NCBI RefSeq assembly: GCF_011044995.1
Contig: NZ_JAAKZW010000003.1
Coordinates: forward strand, 1 to 64,000
Reading direction: 5' to 3'
Source: Streptomyces mesophilus
GTDB lineage: Bacteria; Actinomycetota; Actinomycetes; Streptomycetales; Streptomycetaceae
Length of the DNA: 64,000 nt
Both the position numbers and the translations under genes were made by a program. Of this stretch, positions 16,950-25,971 are shown piece by piece. Positions within the stretch are counted from its first letter, which is position 1, and the number at the start of each line of letters is the position of its first letter. The notes below the pieces were generated by a model. The model did no database searches, was not told the origin of the DNA, and was given only the letters and a program-made list of their open reading frames with translations.

Positions 16950-17993
16950 TCACCCACCTCCCGCACGGATCGCCGCCAAGAGCTCGCCCGTGGTGTCGGG
17001 CTGAGCGCTGTACGGCTGGTAGAACGCCAGCCGGGTGGCCACGCCCTGCCAACGCGCGTGGATCTCGGCGGCCACGTCCTTGGGTGAGCCGACCGCGGCC
17101 AGCGTGTGGAGCATGGTGTCGTCGATCGCTTCGGGCAGCTGATCCCAACGTCCGGCGCGGGTCAACTTCTGCAGTTCCGGCTGGAGTTCACCCCAGCCGT
17201 GGACATTGAGCACGGGCCGATACGCAGGCGTCGACGCGTAGAACGCGAGCAGTCGCCGTACCCCCGCCGTCGCCTGAGCCAGCTCCCGTTCGTCCCGTGC
17301 GCACCCCACGATGACCTCGCCCACCACCTCGAACGTGTCTCCCGCGGCACCGAGTCGAGGCCGTCCCGCTGCCGCGAGGCCCTCGGCGAGAGCGGGCAGG
17401 GTGCGCTCTCGTACGTGCTGTGCGCTGTTGAACGGCATCACCAGGAGTCCGTCGGCCACCTCCCCGGCGGCCGCGGTCATCCGCGGGCCGAGCGCCGCGA
17501 GCAGCACCGGCGGGACGGGGTGCGGCGAGGGCTCCGGCCGGAAGGTCGGTGGCATCAGGGTGTGGCTGGTGTACGTGCCCTCGTAGGCCAGGGGTTCGCC
17601 GCCTGCCCAGGAGTCCAGCACGGCCCTGGTCGCGCGGACCCACTCCCGCATGCGTCCGACCGGCGGGTCGAACCGGGAGCCGTACCTGCGGGTGACATGT
17701 GCCTTGACCTGGCTTCCGAGTCCCAGGCGGAAGCGGCCGCCGGACAGTTGCTGCAGATCCCAGGCCGCATGCGCGAGGTGGACCGGCGAACGGGGCAGCG
17801 CCACCGCGATGTTGGTCATCAGGTCGAGCCCGACGCCTTCCCGGGCGGCGGTCACGAGCGGGAAGAACACATCGTGGCCGCCCTCGAAGGTGAAGGCGCC
17901 GTCGAACCCCTGCTCCTTGAGCCGCCGTGCGGCGACGCCCTCCTCGCCGAGCGCGGCCACCAGCTGGGTGTCGACCGGCAGGTGACGCGTCAC
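16950..17993 (-). CDS. LLM-class F420-dependent oxidoreductase
   Basis: Luciferase-like monooxygenase fold (347 aa), TIM barrel, probably using coenzyme F420. Typical sections: FDGAFTFEGGHDVFFPL, VGLDLMTNIAVALPRSPVHLAHAAWDLQQLSGGRFRLGLGSQVKAHVTRRYG and VPPVLLAALGPRMTAAAGEVADGLLVMPF. Start GTG at 17993 with GGAAGGAGGAAGG upstream; it overlaps the TetR stop by GTGA, so the two are translationally coupled. Coupling with an enoyl-CoA hydratase suggests oxidation of a CoA-thioester or a xenobiotic; the substrate is not readable. Confidence 0.92.
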   Translation of the reverse strand: MTRHLPVDTQLVAALGEEGVAARRLKEQGFDGAFTFEGGHDVFFPLVTAAREGVGLDLMTNIAVALPRSPVHLAHAAWDLQQLSGGRFRLGLGSQVKAHVTRRYGSRFDPPVGRMREWVRATRAVLDSWAGGEPLAYEGTYTSHTLMPPTFRPEPSPHPVPPVLLAALGPRMTAAAGEVADGLLVMPFNSAQHVRERTLPALAEGLAAAGRPRLGAAGDTFEVVGEVIVGCARDERELAQATAGVRRLLAFYASTPAYRPVLNVHGWGELQPELQKLTRAGRWDQLPEAIDDTMLHTLAAVGSPKDVAAEIHARWQGVATRLAFYQPYSAQPDTTGELLAAIRAGGG

Positions 17994-18622
17994 GACCTTC
18001 CTCCTTCCAGCCACTCGAGACCGCTCTCCACCATGGCGGGCAGATCTCCCGTCCCGCCTTCGGCGACCCATTGCTCGACCGCGATACGGAGGACGGCCAG
18101 CGCATGCGCGGCCAGGTAGCGCGGCCGCAGGTCGGTCGGCGCCAGCGGGCCGAAGCGGGGCGCGAGGAGCTGGGCGAGCGCGGTGGTGTAGGTCTCCTGG
18201 AACTCCAGGCCGCGGGAGCGAAGGGATGGCGAGGCGGCGACCATCCGGCCCTGGAGAAGATCGAACTCCCGTAGATCAGGGCTCTGTTGGAAGCCGCGTA
18301 TCTGCGTACGTATGGCTTCCGCCATGGCCCGGCGCGGGTCGATGTCCTCGGGCTGCTCGGCGAGCGCGGCCAGGAGCGCGGCGAGACGGTTCTCGTAGAA
18401 GCCGATGACCACCGCCGACTCCTTGGAGTCGAAGTGCCGGAAGAACGTGGCCCGTCCGACCTGGGCGACTTCGGCGATGTCGGTCACGGTGACCTCGTCG
18501 ATGCCGCGCTCGCGCACCAGGTCGGTGGCCGCCGCCACGATGCGCTCGCGCCGTCTCTGCTTCTTCAGCTCGCGCAGGCCGGAGGGTTCAACGCCCCTTG
18601 CCTCGTTGACTTTCTGATGCAT
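17990..18622 (-). CDS. TetR/AcrR-family regulator
   Basis: A 210-aa repressor. HTH at residues 20-65: RRERIVAAATDLVRERGIDEVTVTDIAEVAQVGRATFFRHF. The remaining helices show the common C-terminal pattern RYLAAHALAVLRIAVEQWVAEG. Start ATG at 18622; no good ribosome binding site is visible, and the candidate operator 18621-18634 overlaps the start codon, so transcription may begin close to it. It heads the TetR-LLM-ECH unit and is divergent from the DUF7064-like gene, and probably controls both directions. Confidence 0.92.
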   Translation of the reverse strand: MHQKVNEARGVEPSGLRELKKQRRRERIVAAATDLVRERGIDEVTVTDIAEVAQVGRATFFRHFDSKESAVVIGFYENRLAALLAALAEQPEDIDPRRAMAEAIRTQIRGFQQSPDLREFDLLQGRMVAASPSLRSRGLEFQETYTTALAQLLAPRFGPLAPTDLRPRYLAAHALAVLRIAVEQWVAEGGTGDLPAMVESGLEWLEGGRS

Positions 18623-18665
18623 AGTCAGGACTATACGGTGTCCCAACTGAGTCAGAGTCTCAGTT
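18621..18665. promoter_or_regulatory. two inverted repeats in divergent promoter
   Basis: ATAGTC-AG-GACTAT (18621-18634, overlapping the TetR start codon) and AACTGAG-N7-CTCAGTT (18645-18665). Both are perfect and lie in the 97-base gap between the divergent TetR and DUF7064-like genes; either may be the TetR operator. Confidence 0.55.
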
Positions 18666-18719
18666 TGTTGAGCCGGCCGGAGAACAGTCAGATGTCGGCG
18701 CGGTCACCCGGAGGTCGCG

Positions 18720-19859
18720 ATGCTCACCAAGTACGACGAACTGCTGTGCCACCAGAACACCACCACCTTCGACCATGTCGGGCAGAGCGATCTGCGCTGG
18801 ACGGAGCGCGTCGTCCTGTACGGCTTCGACACCTCGAAGGGGGCCGGTTCGGGGGTCAACTTCATGACAGGCATGGCCCGTTACCCCAACCGGAACATCC
18901 TGGACGCGTACGGGATGGTCACCGTCGGCGACAAGAACGCGCACGTCGTCCGCGTGTCGGGCGAGCTGCGGCCCGAGACCGGCGTGCTGGCGTCGAACAC
19001 CGTCGGCCCCTACACGTACGAAATCATCGAGCCCCTCCACAAGATCCGCGCCTCACTCGCGGAGAACGAGCACGACCTCAGCTTCCAGCTGGACTTCGAC
19101 GCCACGTTCCCCGCCTACGAGCAGGCCCCGGCCTTCTTCCGCTCGCGCGGCCGAGTCCTCGAGGACGCCCGGCGCTTCTACCAGAACGGCCGGCTCAGCG
19201 GCTGGATCAAGGCTGGGGGCCAGGAGTACGAGATCGATCCCGCGACCTGGCGGGTGGGCCGCGACCACTCGTGGGGTGTACGGCGCGGGGGCGGGGGCGG
19301 CAGCGTGCCCGAAGGCGCGTTCCTCCAGCCCGCCGAAGTCCGCGACGGCGGCATCTACTTCATGGGCATCCTCGACTTCGGCGACCACCTCGTCCACTTC
19401 GCCCAGCGCGAGACCTCGGCGGGCGAGCGGTACCACTTCGAGGGCGGTGTGCACCCCGCGCTCGGCGGACCGGGGGACCAGCAGCCGGTGGTCTCCGTGG
19501 AGCACGACTTCCGTTTCCGGGACGGGACTCGGCTGATCGACTCCGGCGCCGTGAGCGTCGCCACCGCGGACGGCGCGACCCGCGAGATATCCCTCCGCGC
19601 CATGACCGACTTCTGGCCGGGACTCGCGGGTTACGACCACTACCGCGACTACATGTCCGGCATGTGGAAGGGCCCCTCCTTCATCGACGGCTTCACCGCC
19701 GACATCACCGACCCGGCCGTACGCGAACGCGTCAGCATGCTCACCGAGACCCTGTGTCAGGTCGAGTGCGACGGCCAAGTCGGCTACGGCCTGCTCGAGA
19801 TGGTGTGCGTAGGAAACTACCCGCGCTACGGCTTCCGGGCCGCCACCGGACGCGCGTGA
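18720..19859 (+). CDS. DUF7064/DUF7065-like protein (CrtC-like fold)
   Basis: A 379-aa protein, complete, with GGAGG nine bases before the ATG. The pattern (HQNTTTFDHVGQSDLRWTERVVLYGFD... ; FQLDFDATFPAYEQ ; YDHYRDYMSGMWKG ; QVGYGLLEMVCVGNYPRYGF) matches my recollection of proteins annotated DUF7064/7065 or hydroxyneurosporene-synthase-like, which are lipocalin-like beta barrels. These often occur beside acyl-CoA and LLM genes. No signal peptide. Thirteen bases separate it from the phosphotransferase gene, so the two form an operon. A role in hydrating or binding a hydrophobic substrate is a guess. Confidence 0.7.
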   Translation: MLTKYDELLCHQNTTTFDHVGQSDLRWTERVVLYGFDTSKGAGSGVNFMTGMARYPNRNILDAYGMVTVGDKNAHVVRVSGELRPETGVLASNTVGPYTYEIIEPLHKIRASLAENEHDLSFQLDFDATFPAYEQAPAFFRSRGRVLEDARRFYQNGRLSGWIKAGGQEYEIDPATWRVGRDHSWGVRRGGGGGSVPEGAFLQPAEVRDGGIYFMGILDFGDHLVHFAQRETSAGERYHFEGGVHPALGGPGDQQPVVSVEHDFRFRDGTRLIDSGAVSVATADGATREISLRAMTDFWPGLAGYDHYRDYMSGMWKGPSFIDGFTADITDPAVRERVSMLTETLCQVECDGQVGYGLLEMVCVGNYPRYGFRAATGRA

Positions 19860-19872
19860 GGGGCCGGCGACG

Positions 19873-20964
19873 ATGACGACATACACACCCGAGCTCCCGC
19901 CGCTCCCGGAGCTGACGAAGCGCCTGGCCGACTGGCTGCGCGAGCAGCTGCCCGAGCGGCACATCCTCACGGTGTCCGAACCGCAGCCGGCCGAGCGCGG
20001 CATGTCCACCGACACCCGCCACTTCACCCTGACCTGGCAGGAGAACGGCGAGCGCAGCTCCGAACGGCTCGTGCTGCGCTGCCCGCCCGCTTCGCCTCTG
20101 TTCCCCGACTACGACCTGGCCCGGCAGTTCGATGTCATGCGGGCCCTCGCCGGCACCCCGCTGCCCGTCCCCGGAACCCGCTGGCTGGAACCGGACCCGA
20201 GCGTCATCGGCCGCCCCTTCTACGTGATGGACGAGATCCCGGGCTGCGTCACCGCATCGGACTTCCCGACCTACCACGTCCACGGCACCTACTTCGAGGC
20301 GACGCCCGAGGGCCGAAAGACGATGTGGCGGCGCTGTGTGGAGACCCTCGCCGAGGTGCACGCGCTCGACTGGCAACAGCTCGGCCTGTCCTTCCTGGCC
20401 CGGCCCGACTACGGCGAAGGGGAGCTGAACCAGCAGATCAACTACCTCGAGCACTGCCTGCATTGGGCACTCTCGCAGGAGGGAGAACAGCCGCAACCGG
20501 TACTCGAGCAGGCCGTGGCCTGGCTCAGGGCCCACCGCTACACATCCGAGCGCATCACGCTTTGCTGGGGCGACGCCCGTATGAGCAACATCCTCTACGC
20601 ACCGACCGCGGACTTCGAGGTCCGCGCCGTCCTCGACTGGGAGGTCGCCTTTCTCGGCGACCCCGAGAGCGATCTCGCCTGGATGCTGTTCCTCGACTGG
20701 ATGAACACCACCGCGGGCGGGATAACTCCGGCCGCAGGAACCCCCACACGGGAGGAGACCGTCCGCCACTACGAGGACCTGACCGGCCTGCAGGTCCGCC
20801 ACCTCCCCTACAACGAGGTCCTAGCCGCCCTCCTCCTGGCCGTCCCCCTCCTCGGCATCACCCGCCGGATGCGCGCGCAGGGCCAGATCCCACCCGAGGC
20901 AGATCCGGTACGCCACTGCTGTCAGCGCATCACCGAAGTGATCGGGACAGCAGGTCTGACCTGA
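19873..20964 (+). CDS. aminoglycoside-phosphotransferase-like (APH) family protein
   Basis: Kinase-like protein of 363 aa. The catalytic loop reads CWGDARMSNILY (consensus H-G-D-x-R-x-x-N; the first His is Trp here), followed by the metal-binding block AVLDWEVAFLGDPESDLAWMLF. The N-terminal lobe shows SERLVLRCPP in place of a canonical Lys strand, and FYVMDEIPG. Relatives in actinobacteria are the ACAD10/11-like phosphotransferases found in lipid and sterol catabolic operons rather than antibiotic resistance, which suits this neighbourhood (LLM, enoyl-CoA hydratase). Operon with the gene before it. Confidence 0.88.
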   Translation: MTTYTPELPPLPELTKRLADWLREQLPERHILTVSEPQPAERGMSTDTRHFTLTWQENGERSSERLVLRCPPASPLFPDYDLARQFDVMRALAGTPLPVPGTRWLEPDPSVIGRPFYVMDEIPGCVTASDFPTYHVHGTYFEATPEGRKTMWRRCVETLAEVHALDWQQLGLSFLARPDYGEGELNQQINYLEHCLHWALSQEGEQPQPVLEQAVAWLRAHRYTSERITLCWGDARMSNILYAPTADFEVRAVLDWEVAFLGDPESDLAWMLFLDWMNTTAGGITPAAGTPTREETVRHYEDLTGLQVRHLPYNEVLAALLLAVPLLGITRRMRAQGQIPPEADPVRHCCQRITEVIGTAGLT

Positions 20965-21099
20965 GGCGTGGACGTCCGTGGCCGCAGATGGAGAAGGTCA
21001 CAGAAGCAGGCGCGGTGGCGGGAGTTGAACTCCAGAGGCGAAGCTGGAGCTGTCGAAATCCGATCGCCACGGCGGGGCGGAGTCTTCTACCGTTCCGTC

Positions 21100-21501
21100 A
21101 TGCAGATCGTCGTGACGCTGGACTGTGGTGACACCGAATCGCAGGCGGGATTCTGGCTTGCGGCGCTCGCCCCGCTGGACTACCGGCGCGGATTCGCTGG
21201 ACCGCCCTATCTGAGCTTGGTCGGCCCAGCTTCCGCACCCACCCTTCTCCTGCAGCAGGTCCCGGAGACGAAGGAGGGCAAGAACCGGATGCACCTCGAC
21301 CTCGACTTCGGTACCGAGGACCTGGACGCCGAGGTCGAGCGCCTCCAACTACTTGGTGCCCGGAGAATCTCTCGAGAGCAGAGCGAACATGGCTTTCGCT
21401 GGATCGTGGTTGCCGATCCGGAAGGCAACGAGTTCTGCGTATTCGTTCCCCCGGCCAAGGTGGCGGGTTCTCAACAGAGTCGACCCCATACGCGGTCTTG
21501 A
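21100..21501 (+). CDS. VOC (glyoxalase-like) protein
   Basis: A 133-aa vicinal-oxygen-chelate fold protein. Pattern: VTLDCGDTESQAGFWLAALAP at the N-terminus, a second beta-alpha unit MHLDLDFGTEDLDAEVERLQLLGAR and the terminal strand pair FRWIVVADPEGNEFCVF with the usual metal-ligand Glu. The ATG at 21100 is chosen because the frame upstream has poor composition; no strong ribosome binding site is present. It is of the kind often annotated as glyoxalase or bleomycin-resistance-like; substrate unknown. Its stop overlaps the possible TTG start of the next gene. Confidence 0.85.
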   Translation: MQIVVTLDCGDTESQAGFWLAALAPLDYRRGFAGPPYLSLVGPASAPTLLLQQVPETKEGKNRMHLDLDFGTEDLDAEVERLQLLGARRISREQSEHGFRWIVVADPEGNEFCVFVPPAKVAGSQQSRPHTRS

Positions 21502-22205
21502 GAACCGTGGTGGCGCAAGTGATGAGGTTGGCGGCTCGGGCTTGCCGTCTGAGGAAAGGGCAGTCCAAGGTCGTCCTGGTGTTGTCCGGGGATTACCGGC
21601 ATCCGTTCGAGGGGGAGCGGATCCGGCGAACGGTGCGTCGATCAGTACGCATCGCAGAGGCCTTGGATTCGAGCCTGCCGGACGTCTGGATCTACGGGGC
21701 CGACTGCCACCGTCTCCCTGCGATCCAGAGCGGCGCTCTTGAGACGTGGATCGCGGACTGGGCAGTCCTGGCGAGGAGCCCCGTATTCGGCGAGATCACG
21801 GAGAGCGGCAATCCGCTGGCCCGTTCAGTGCGGAAGTACGGGTTGTTCAAAGGCGGCAGTGTCGCCGGAGCGATGGAGGTGCTGCGGAAGGAATATGAGA
21901 CCTCCCGGGTGCCGGTCCTTGTGCTCTTCCACGTGGAGTCGATGGAGGGTGAGGACAGGAGTGTTGCCAGGCAGTTGGAGAAGGCGTCGGGCAAACCGCT
22001 GTTCTGGCAGTTCCTCGCCCAGTTGGACGGGACGTCCTATTCGGTGCTGAACCGGTTGGACGACGTGCGCCGGGAACGCCCGATGATCACGAACGCGCAT
22101 TACAGCGACTCTTGGAACATGGACATATCGGCCGGGTTCGACACGTTCCAACAGTTTGCGATGATCAAGCCCTATGCGCGCTGGGCGAGGGAGTCCCGTC
22201 GATAA
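21498..22205 (+). CDS. VWA (TerF-like) domain protein
   Basis: Up to 235 aa; the start could be TTG at 21498 (TTGA overlap with the VOC stop) or ATG at 21522. The body has the order of TerF/TerY-type von Willebrand A domains: VVLVLSGDY where the metal-site D-x-S-G-S normally sits, a helix RIRRTVRRSVRIAEAL, the strand DVWIYGADCHRLP, later VPVLVLFHVES, FWQFLAQLDGTSYSVLNRLDD and a final NMDISAGFDTFQQ. The first metal-binding residues are altered, so it may not bind a metal. TerF-like proteins occur in stress and conflict systems; it lies 3.2 kb before the kinase/Clp island. Confidence 0.65.
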   Translation: MRTVVAQVMRLAARACRLRKGQSKVVLVLSGDYRHPFEGERIRRTVRRSVRIAEALDSSLPDVWIYGADCHRLPAIQSGALETWIADWAVLARSPVFGEITESGNPLARSVRKYGLFKGGSVAGAMEVLRKEYETSRVPVLVLFHVESMEGEDRSVARQLEKASGKPLFWQFLAQLDGTSYSVLNRLDDVRRERPMITNAHYSDSWNMDISAGFDTFQQFAMIKPYARWARESRR

Positions 22206-22228
22206 GTGGGCCTGGCAGGCTCGAAGCC

Positions 22229-22468
22229 ATGTCCGAGCAGCTTGCCGGCGACGCAGCGCCGGACGATCCCCTGCGCGAGTACGTGCCGCTGTATCCCGAG
22301 GTGGTTCAGGCGGGTTCCTTGCAGAACGCGCTGCAGGCGGTGGCTGATCGCGTGGGTCACCAGCTCCCGATCGAGCTGACGTCCTCGCCAGGCCGTCGCG
22401 GCAATCCTCGCGGGCCTGCCCAACGACGCGGTACCACGACCTTGATCGTCATCAAGGTAACCAGGTGA
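22229..22468 (+). CDS. small hypothetical protein
   Basis: A 79-aa open frame starting MSEQLAGDAAPDDPLREYVP, with a helical centre (VVQAGSLQNALQAVADRVGHQL) and a basic tail. No ribosome binding site is evident and no family is recognised. It ends inside the terminator hairpin region and could be a fragment of a longer decayed gene. Confidence 0.3.
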   Translation: MSEQLAGDAAPDDPLREYVPLYPEVVQAGSLQNALQAVADRVGHQLPIELTSSPGRRGNPRGPAQRRGTTTLIVIKVTR

Positions 22469-22499
22469 GGCGTCTACCGGATCCGGTAGACGCCTCACC
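22464..22499. terminator. bidirectional terminator, 36-bp perfect palindrome
   Basis: GGTGAGGCGTCTACCGGA followed by its exact complement, between the end of the plus-strand genes and the end of the minus-strand rpoA gene. It would form an 18-bp cruciform or stem and serve both directions. Confidence 0.85.
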
Positions 22500-22624
22500 C
22501 TGCTTGAGGTGAAGGTCGTTCCAGCAGGGCGGGCCGTTCGGTCACGGGCGGCTCGTGCCCGCAGCGGTGGTGGGTGCGGACGGTGTGGTGAACGGCCGTC
22601 CGCACAGGCGGATCTTCGGTTGAT

Positions 22625-23671
22625 TTAGTACTGCTCGGTTTCGATGAAACCGGTGTCTGCGTCGTCGGTGTGGGTGCCGTAGGTGTCGGGGCCGGGGTTG
22701 TAGGTGTCGGCTGCGGTGGTGGGGTCGAATCCGGGCGGGCTGTCCTTGAGGCCCATGCCCATGCCGGCCAGCTTGGCCTTGACCTCGTCGATGGACTTCG
22801 CACCGAAGTTGCGTACGTCGAGGAGGTCGGCTTCGGAGCGGGCGACGAGTTCGCCGACGGTGTGGATGCCTTCGCGCTTGAGGCAGTTGTAGGAGCGGAC
22901 GCTGAGGTCCAGTTCCTCGATGGCCAGGGCGAGGTCGGCGGCGAGGGCGGTGTCGACGGGGGAGGGGCCCATGTCGATGCCCTCGGCGTCGATGTTCAAC
23001 TCCCGCGCCAGACCGAACAGTTCCACGAGCGTCTTGCCGGCGGATGCCATGGCGTCGCGGGGGCGCATGGCCTGCTTGGTCTCGATGTCGACGATGAGCT
23101 TGTCGAAGTCGGTGCGCTGCTCGACTCGGGTCGCCTCGACCTTGTAGGTGACCTTGAGGACCGGGCTGTAGATGGAGTCGACCGGGATGCGGCCGATCTC
23201 CTGGCCGACCTGCTTGTTCTGCACGGCGGAGACATAGCCGCGACCGCGCTCGACGGTCAGCTCCATCTCCAGCTTGCCCTTGCCGTTCAGCGTCGCGAGC
23301 ACCAGGTCGAGGTTGTGGACCTCGACGCCGGCGGGCGGGGCGATGTCCGCGGCGGTGACGACGCCGGGGCCTTGCTTGCGCAGGTAGAGCACGACCGGTT
23401 CGTCGTGCTCGGAGGACAGGTCGAGCTGCTTGATGTTCAAGATGAGGTCGGTGACGTCGTCCTTGACGCCCGGCACGGTGGTGAACTCGTGCAGCACGCC
23501 CTCGATACGCACGCTGGTGACCGCGGCGCCCGGGATCGAGGACAGCAGCGTACGGCGCAGAGAATTGCCGAGCGTGTAGCCGAAGCCCGGCTCGAGGGGC
23601 TCGATCACGAACCGGGAACGGAACTCGTCGACGACCTCTTCGGTCAGCGAAGGGCGCTGAGCGATCAGCAT
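22625..23671 (-). CDS. rpoA: RNA polymerase alpha subunit, apparently an extra copy
   Basis: Complete alpha subunit, 348 aa. The N-terminal domain has the assembly signature [24 protein letters not shown] and the central block [32 protein letters not shown]. The C-terminal domain keeps the DNA-contact region [21 protein letters not shown] and the [14 protein letters not shown] helix, and the tail ends ETEQY. Start ATG 23671 with GGAGG nine bases upstream. Bacterial rpoA normally lies between rpsD and rplQ; here no ribosomal-protein gene is near: the neighbours are a palindromic terminator and hypothetical or VWA-type genes, and about 500 bases of empty sequence lie upstream. It is therefore likely a paralogue of the canonical gene, though a rearranged single copy cannot be excluded from this window. 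Confidence 0.95.
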   Translation of the reverse strand: MLIAQRPSLTEEVVDEFRSRFVIEPLEPGFGYTLGNSLRRTLLSSIPGAAVTSVRIEGVLHEFTTVPGVKDDVTDLILNIKQLDLSSEHDEPVVLYLRKQGPGVVTAADIAPPAGVEVHNLDLVLATLNGKGKLEMELTVERGRGYVSAVQNKQVGQEIGRIPVDSIYSPVLKVTYKVEATRVEQRTDFDKLIVDIETKQAMRPRDAMASAGKTLVELFGLARELNIDAEGIDMGPSPVDTALAADLALAIEELDLSVRSYNCLKREGIHTVGELVARSEADLLDVRNFGAKSIDEVKAKLAGMGMGLKDSPPGFDPTTAADTYNPGPDTYGTHTDDADTGFIETEQY

Positions 23672-24188
23672 GCGGTGGTGCCTCCAGACTCCGGCGCCCC
23701 CTGATGCGACGCCATGGACACTGCACGCTACCGGCAATCCGACCCCACCCGACGCCGCACCGCCCACACACCCGGACACAGAACCGTCCCGAGCGACCAA
23801 CCGTCGCGAGCGCTGTCCCGGCAGTTTGTACGGAGCCACTCACCGCGGCACGTGCGGGAGATGTGGACGCCTTCGCGGACGAGTAGGCGTTCATCTGTGG
23901 ACCCTCCGCTGTACGCCGCCCTGCCCGCGGGGCCGCGCGAACTTGCGGGAAATGACCGGGACTTGGTGCCTTTTCACTGCTGTGTGGCAGCTCTTCATGG
24001 CCTTGTCGAGACGACTTGCAAGCACTGTCCGGCTCCGCCGGACGGCTATCGTCCACGTGCGCGCGTGGATTAAGGTCGTGGCGGGATCGGGGTGTTCATG
24101 CTCCCGATGGGGCGGACCACGCGGTTCAGTGGCGCCTACGGCCCAGGTTGAGCGAGAAGCGTGCGGGCCTCGCCCGGATCGGGGGACC
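23672..24188. other. gene-free rpoA upstream region
   Basis: A 517-base divergent gap. No ORF with a ribosome binding site and family likeness. It must hold the rpoA promoter on the minus strand; no clear -35/-10 pair could be assigned by eye. Confidence 0.4.
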
Positions 24189-25130
24189 GTGCCCAAGGAC
24201 AACTCCGTCGCGCGCCACCGTCAGGCTCGCCTCTTCGCCGACTGCGTCGGCATCGGTTTCGCCGAGGCCCTGCGCCGCCTGGACGACGCCCGCACTGCGG
24301 CCCGCGACCACCGGCACGGGTCGCCGAACATGGCCTTCCTCACCCGTGAGCCCTACAGCGGCGGCCACACCGTGGACACCGACCTCGCCGCCCGCGTGGT
24401 CGGAGCCGCGGGGGACAGGTGCCGCCACTGCCAGATCATGTGGTCGGTCGAGGCCCTGGACCACCGGCCTACCGTGGCCGCCCTCGCCGGGAGCGTGTTC
24501 GGGTTCCTGCCCAAGGCCGGGAGGGTGCGGGACTCCACCGTGCGATGGGCCGTCCTGGCCCGGCGCGCACGCGCCGACCGGGGCGACTCCGCGGCCGCCT
24601 CGGCGGTGTGGGAGGCCGTCGAGGCGATGGAGGTCCCACAGGTGTACGGGCTGCTCGAGGACGGGCTCCGCGTGCGGACCATCAAGTGGCCTGTCGTCGT
24701 TCATCACAGCGACTTCGGCGATGCCTGGGACGGCGAACCCCGCTATCAAGTGACCGTGGCGTCCGCGGAGGATGGCAGTCCCCAGGTGCCCGCGCTCGGG
24801 CTCGGACACGAGGCCGGCCGGGCAGGGCTGGCCCACCTGCGCGAGGTAGGCCTGCCCAACTCGGACGGGGACCGTGAGCCCGTCATGGACCCCAGGTGGG
24901 AGGTGCGGGTCAGCCTCGGAGCCCGGGCGTTGAAGGCGATCGTCCGCGTCGACGACGAGGGGCGCGACGACCTCGTGCTGTGGGAGGCCGCCAAGCCCGT
25001 CCCGTTGACCGCCCGCTGGTGGGACCTGCTCGACCGTACACAGCACGTCGTGGTCTTCGGTCCTTACGCAGTGGGCGCCCCCGAGGCCCCCGAGCGTGTC
25101 GCCGTCGTCGCTCGGGTCAAGTTTTGGTGA
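24189..25130 (+). CDS. hypothetical protein
   Basis: A 313-aa protein with GTG at 24189 four bases after GGGGGA. Not recognised. It contains CRHCQIMWSVEALDHRP, a possible isolated Cys pair, a helical stretch RWAVLARRARADRGDSAAASAVWEAVEAM and a beta-rich C-terminus (YQVTVASAEDGSP, WEVRVSLGARALKAIVRVDDE, VVVFGPYAVGAPEAPERVAVV). Codon use is normal for the region. It lies before the conflict/kinase island on the same strand but 334 bases away from the next gene. Confidence 0.6.
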   Translation: MPKDNSVARHRQARLFADCVGIGFAEALRRLDDARTAARDHRHGSPNMAFLTREPYSGGHTVDTDLAARVVGAAGDRCRHCQIMWSVEALDHRPTVAALAGSVFGFLPKAGRVRDSTVRWAVLARRARADRGDSAAASAVWEAVEAMEVPQVYGLLEDGLRVRTIKWPVVVHHSDFGDAWDGEPRYQVTVASAEDGSPQVPALGLGHEAGRAGLAHLREVGLPNSDGDREPVMDPRWEVRVSLGARALKAIVRVDDEGRDDLVLWEAAKPVPLTARWWDLLDRTQHVVVFGPYAVGAPEAPERVAVVARVKFW

Positions 25131-25464
25131 GTCGTCGGAGTACGGCAAAAACCACTGCGGGACCGGGTGATTGGCCAATGGCGCGCTCCCCGTAGCCACC
25201 CGCGCTGATGTCCTGAGTGAGACTCTCCTCCCGCCCTTGTTGTGGCCTGGCCAATCCGGCCTCCGGACGACCAAGTAGCCTGTAGGGCCCGATCTGTGAC
25301 GGATCATTCGGCGCGAGGGCCTGCACGTGGTTCGTGTGGCCTCTGTCCTCCACGTGAGGAAGTGCCTCGACGAACAGCGAAGTGTCAGCCGGTGCGGCAT
25401 GGCCGCGTGGAGCGTGAGGAGGGCAGGGGGCGGGCCGATGAGGGTGCCGTGCCTCTGGGGGCGT

Positions 25465-25971
25465 ATGACGCAATGGCGGACGTTGAGTGATGCCGAAGTG
25501 GTCGAATTCGCGGCGCGGTTGCGCTCGTTGGACTGCACATGGGAGTTGGGCGGCACGCCCATGGCGAGGCGGTCGGCGCAGTTCCCTCGTCAGGCGCTGA
25601 TGATCCGGCCGCGCTGGGAGTTGCTCGACACCGGGTTCAAGAGGACCACACGCGCCGCCACCCGTAGGGGGAGTGCGCAGGACGGGCAGCTGGTGGAGCG
25701 CGTGCAGCTGCGCCTGACCGACTACACGGTCGAATGGGACCTGCCGCTGGACGCGTTCGTGAGGATGGCCGCCGCGCTGGGCACGTCGCTGGGCGCGCCG
25801 ACGGACCGCAGGCCGGGTGCGGATGCCGAGATCCACTGGGCCGGTGCGGACACCACCGTGGTACTGCGTAAAGCGGGAAGCGCGGTGTACCTGGAGCTGG
25901 CGACCAACAACCGGCTGGCCCTCGACGAGGAACTTCGGCAGATGGACGCGTACGAAGAGGGGCTGCTGTGA
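25465..25971 (+). CDS. DUF6301-like protein
   Basis: A 168-aa protein that resembles actinobacterial proteins I know as DUF6301: N-terminal helix MTQWRTLSDAEVVEFAARLRSLDCTWE, a beta-rich middle, and the tail EIHWAGADTTVVLRKAGSAVYLELATNNRLALDEE. Such small proteins are often found in polymorphic-toxin or immunity-type neighbourhoods. Its stop overlaps the next start by GTGA, so the two are coupled. The 330 bases upstream contain no gene. Function unknown. Confidence 0.65.
   Translation: MTQWRTLSDAEVVEFAARLRSLDCTWELGGTPMARRSAQFPRQALMIRPRWELLDTGFKRTTRAATRRGSAQDGQLVERVQLRLTDYTVEWDLPLDAFVRMAAALGTSLGAPTDRRPGADAEIHWAGADTTVVLRKAGSAVYLELATNNRLALDEELRQMDAYEEGLL

Noticed and set aside
20990-21060. tRNA-like T-arm sequence (GGAGTTGAACTCC) that could be an attachment site
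   Set aside because: The minus strand lacks a 7-base T loop with a 5-bp stem, and no acceptor, D or anticodon arms can be built around it.
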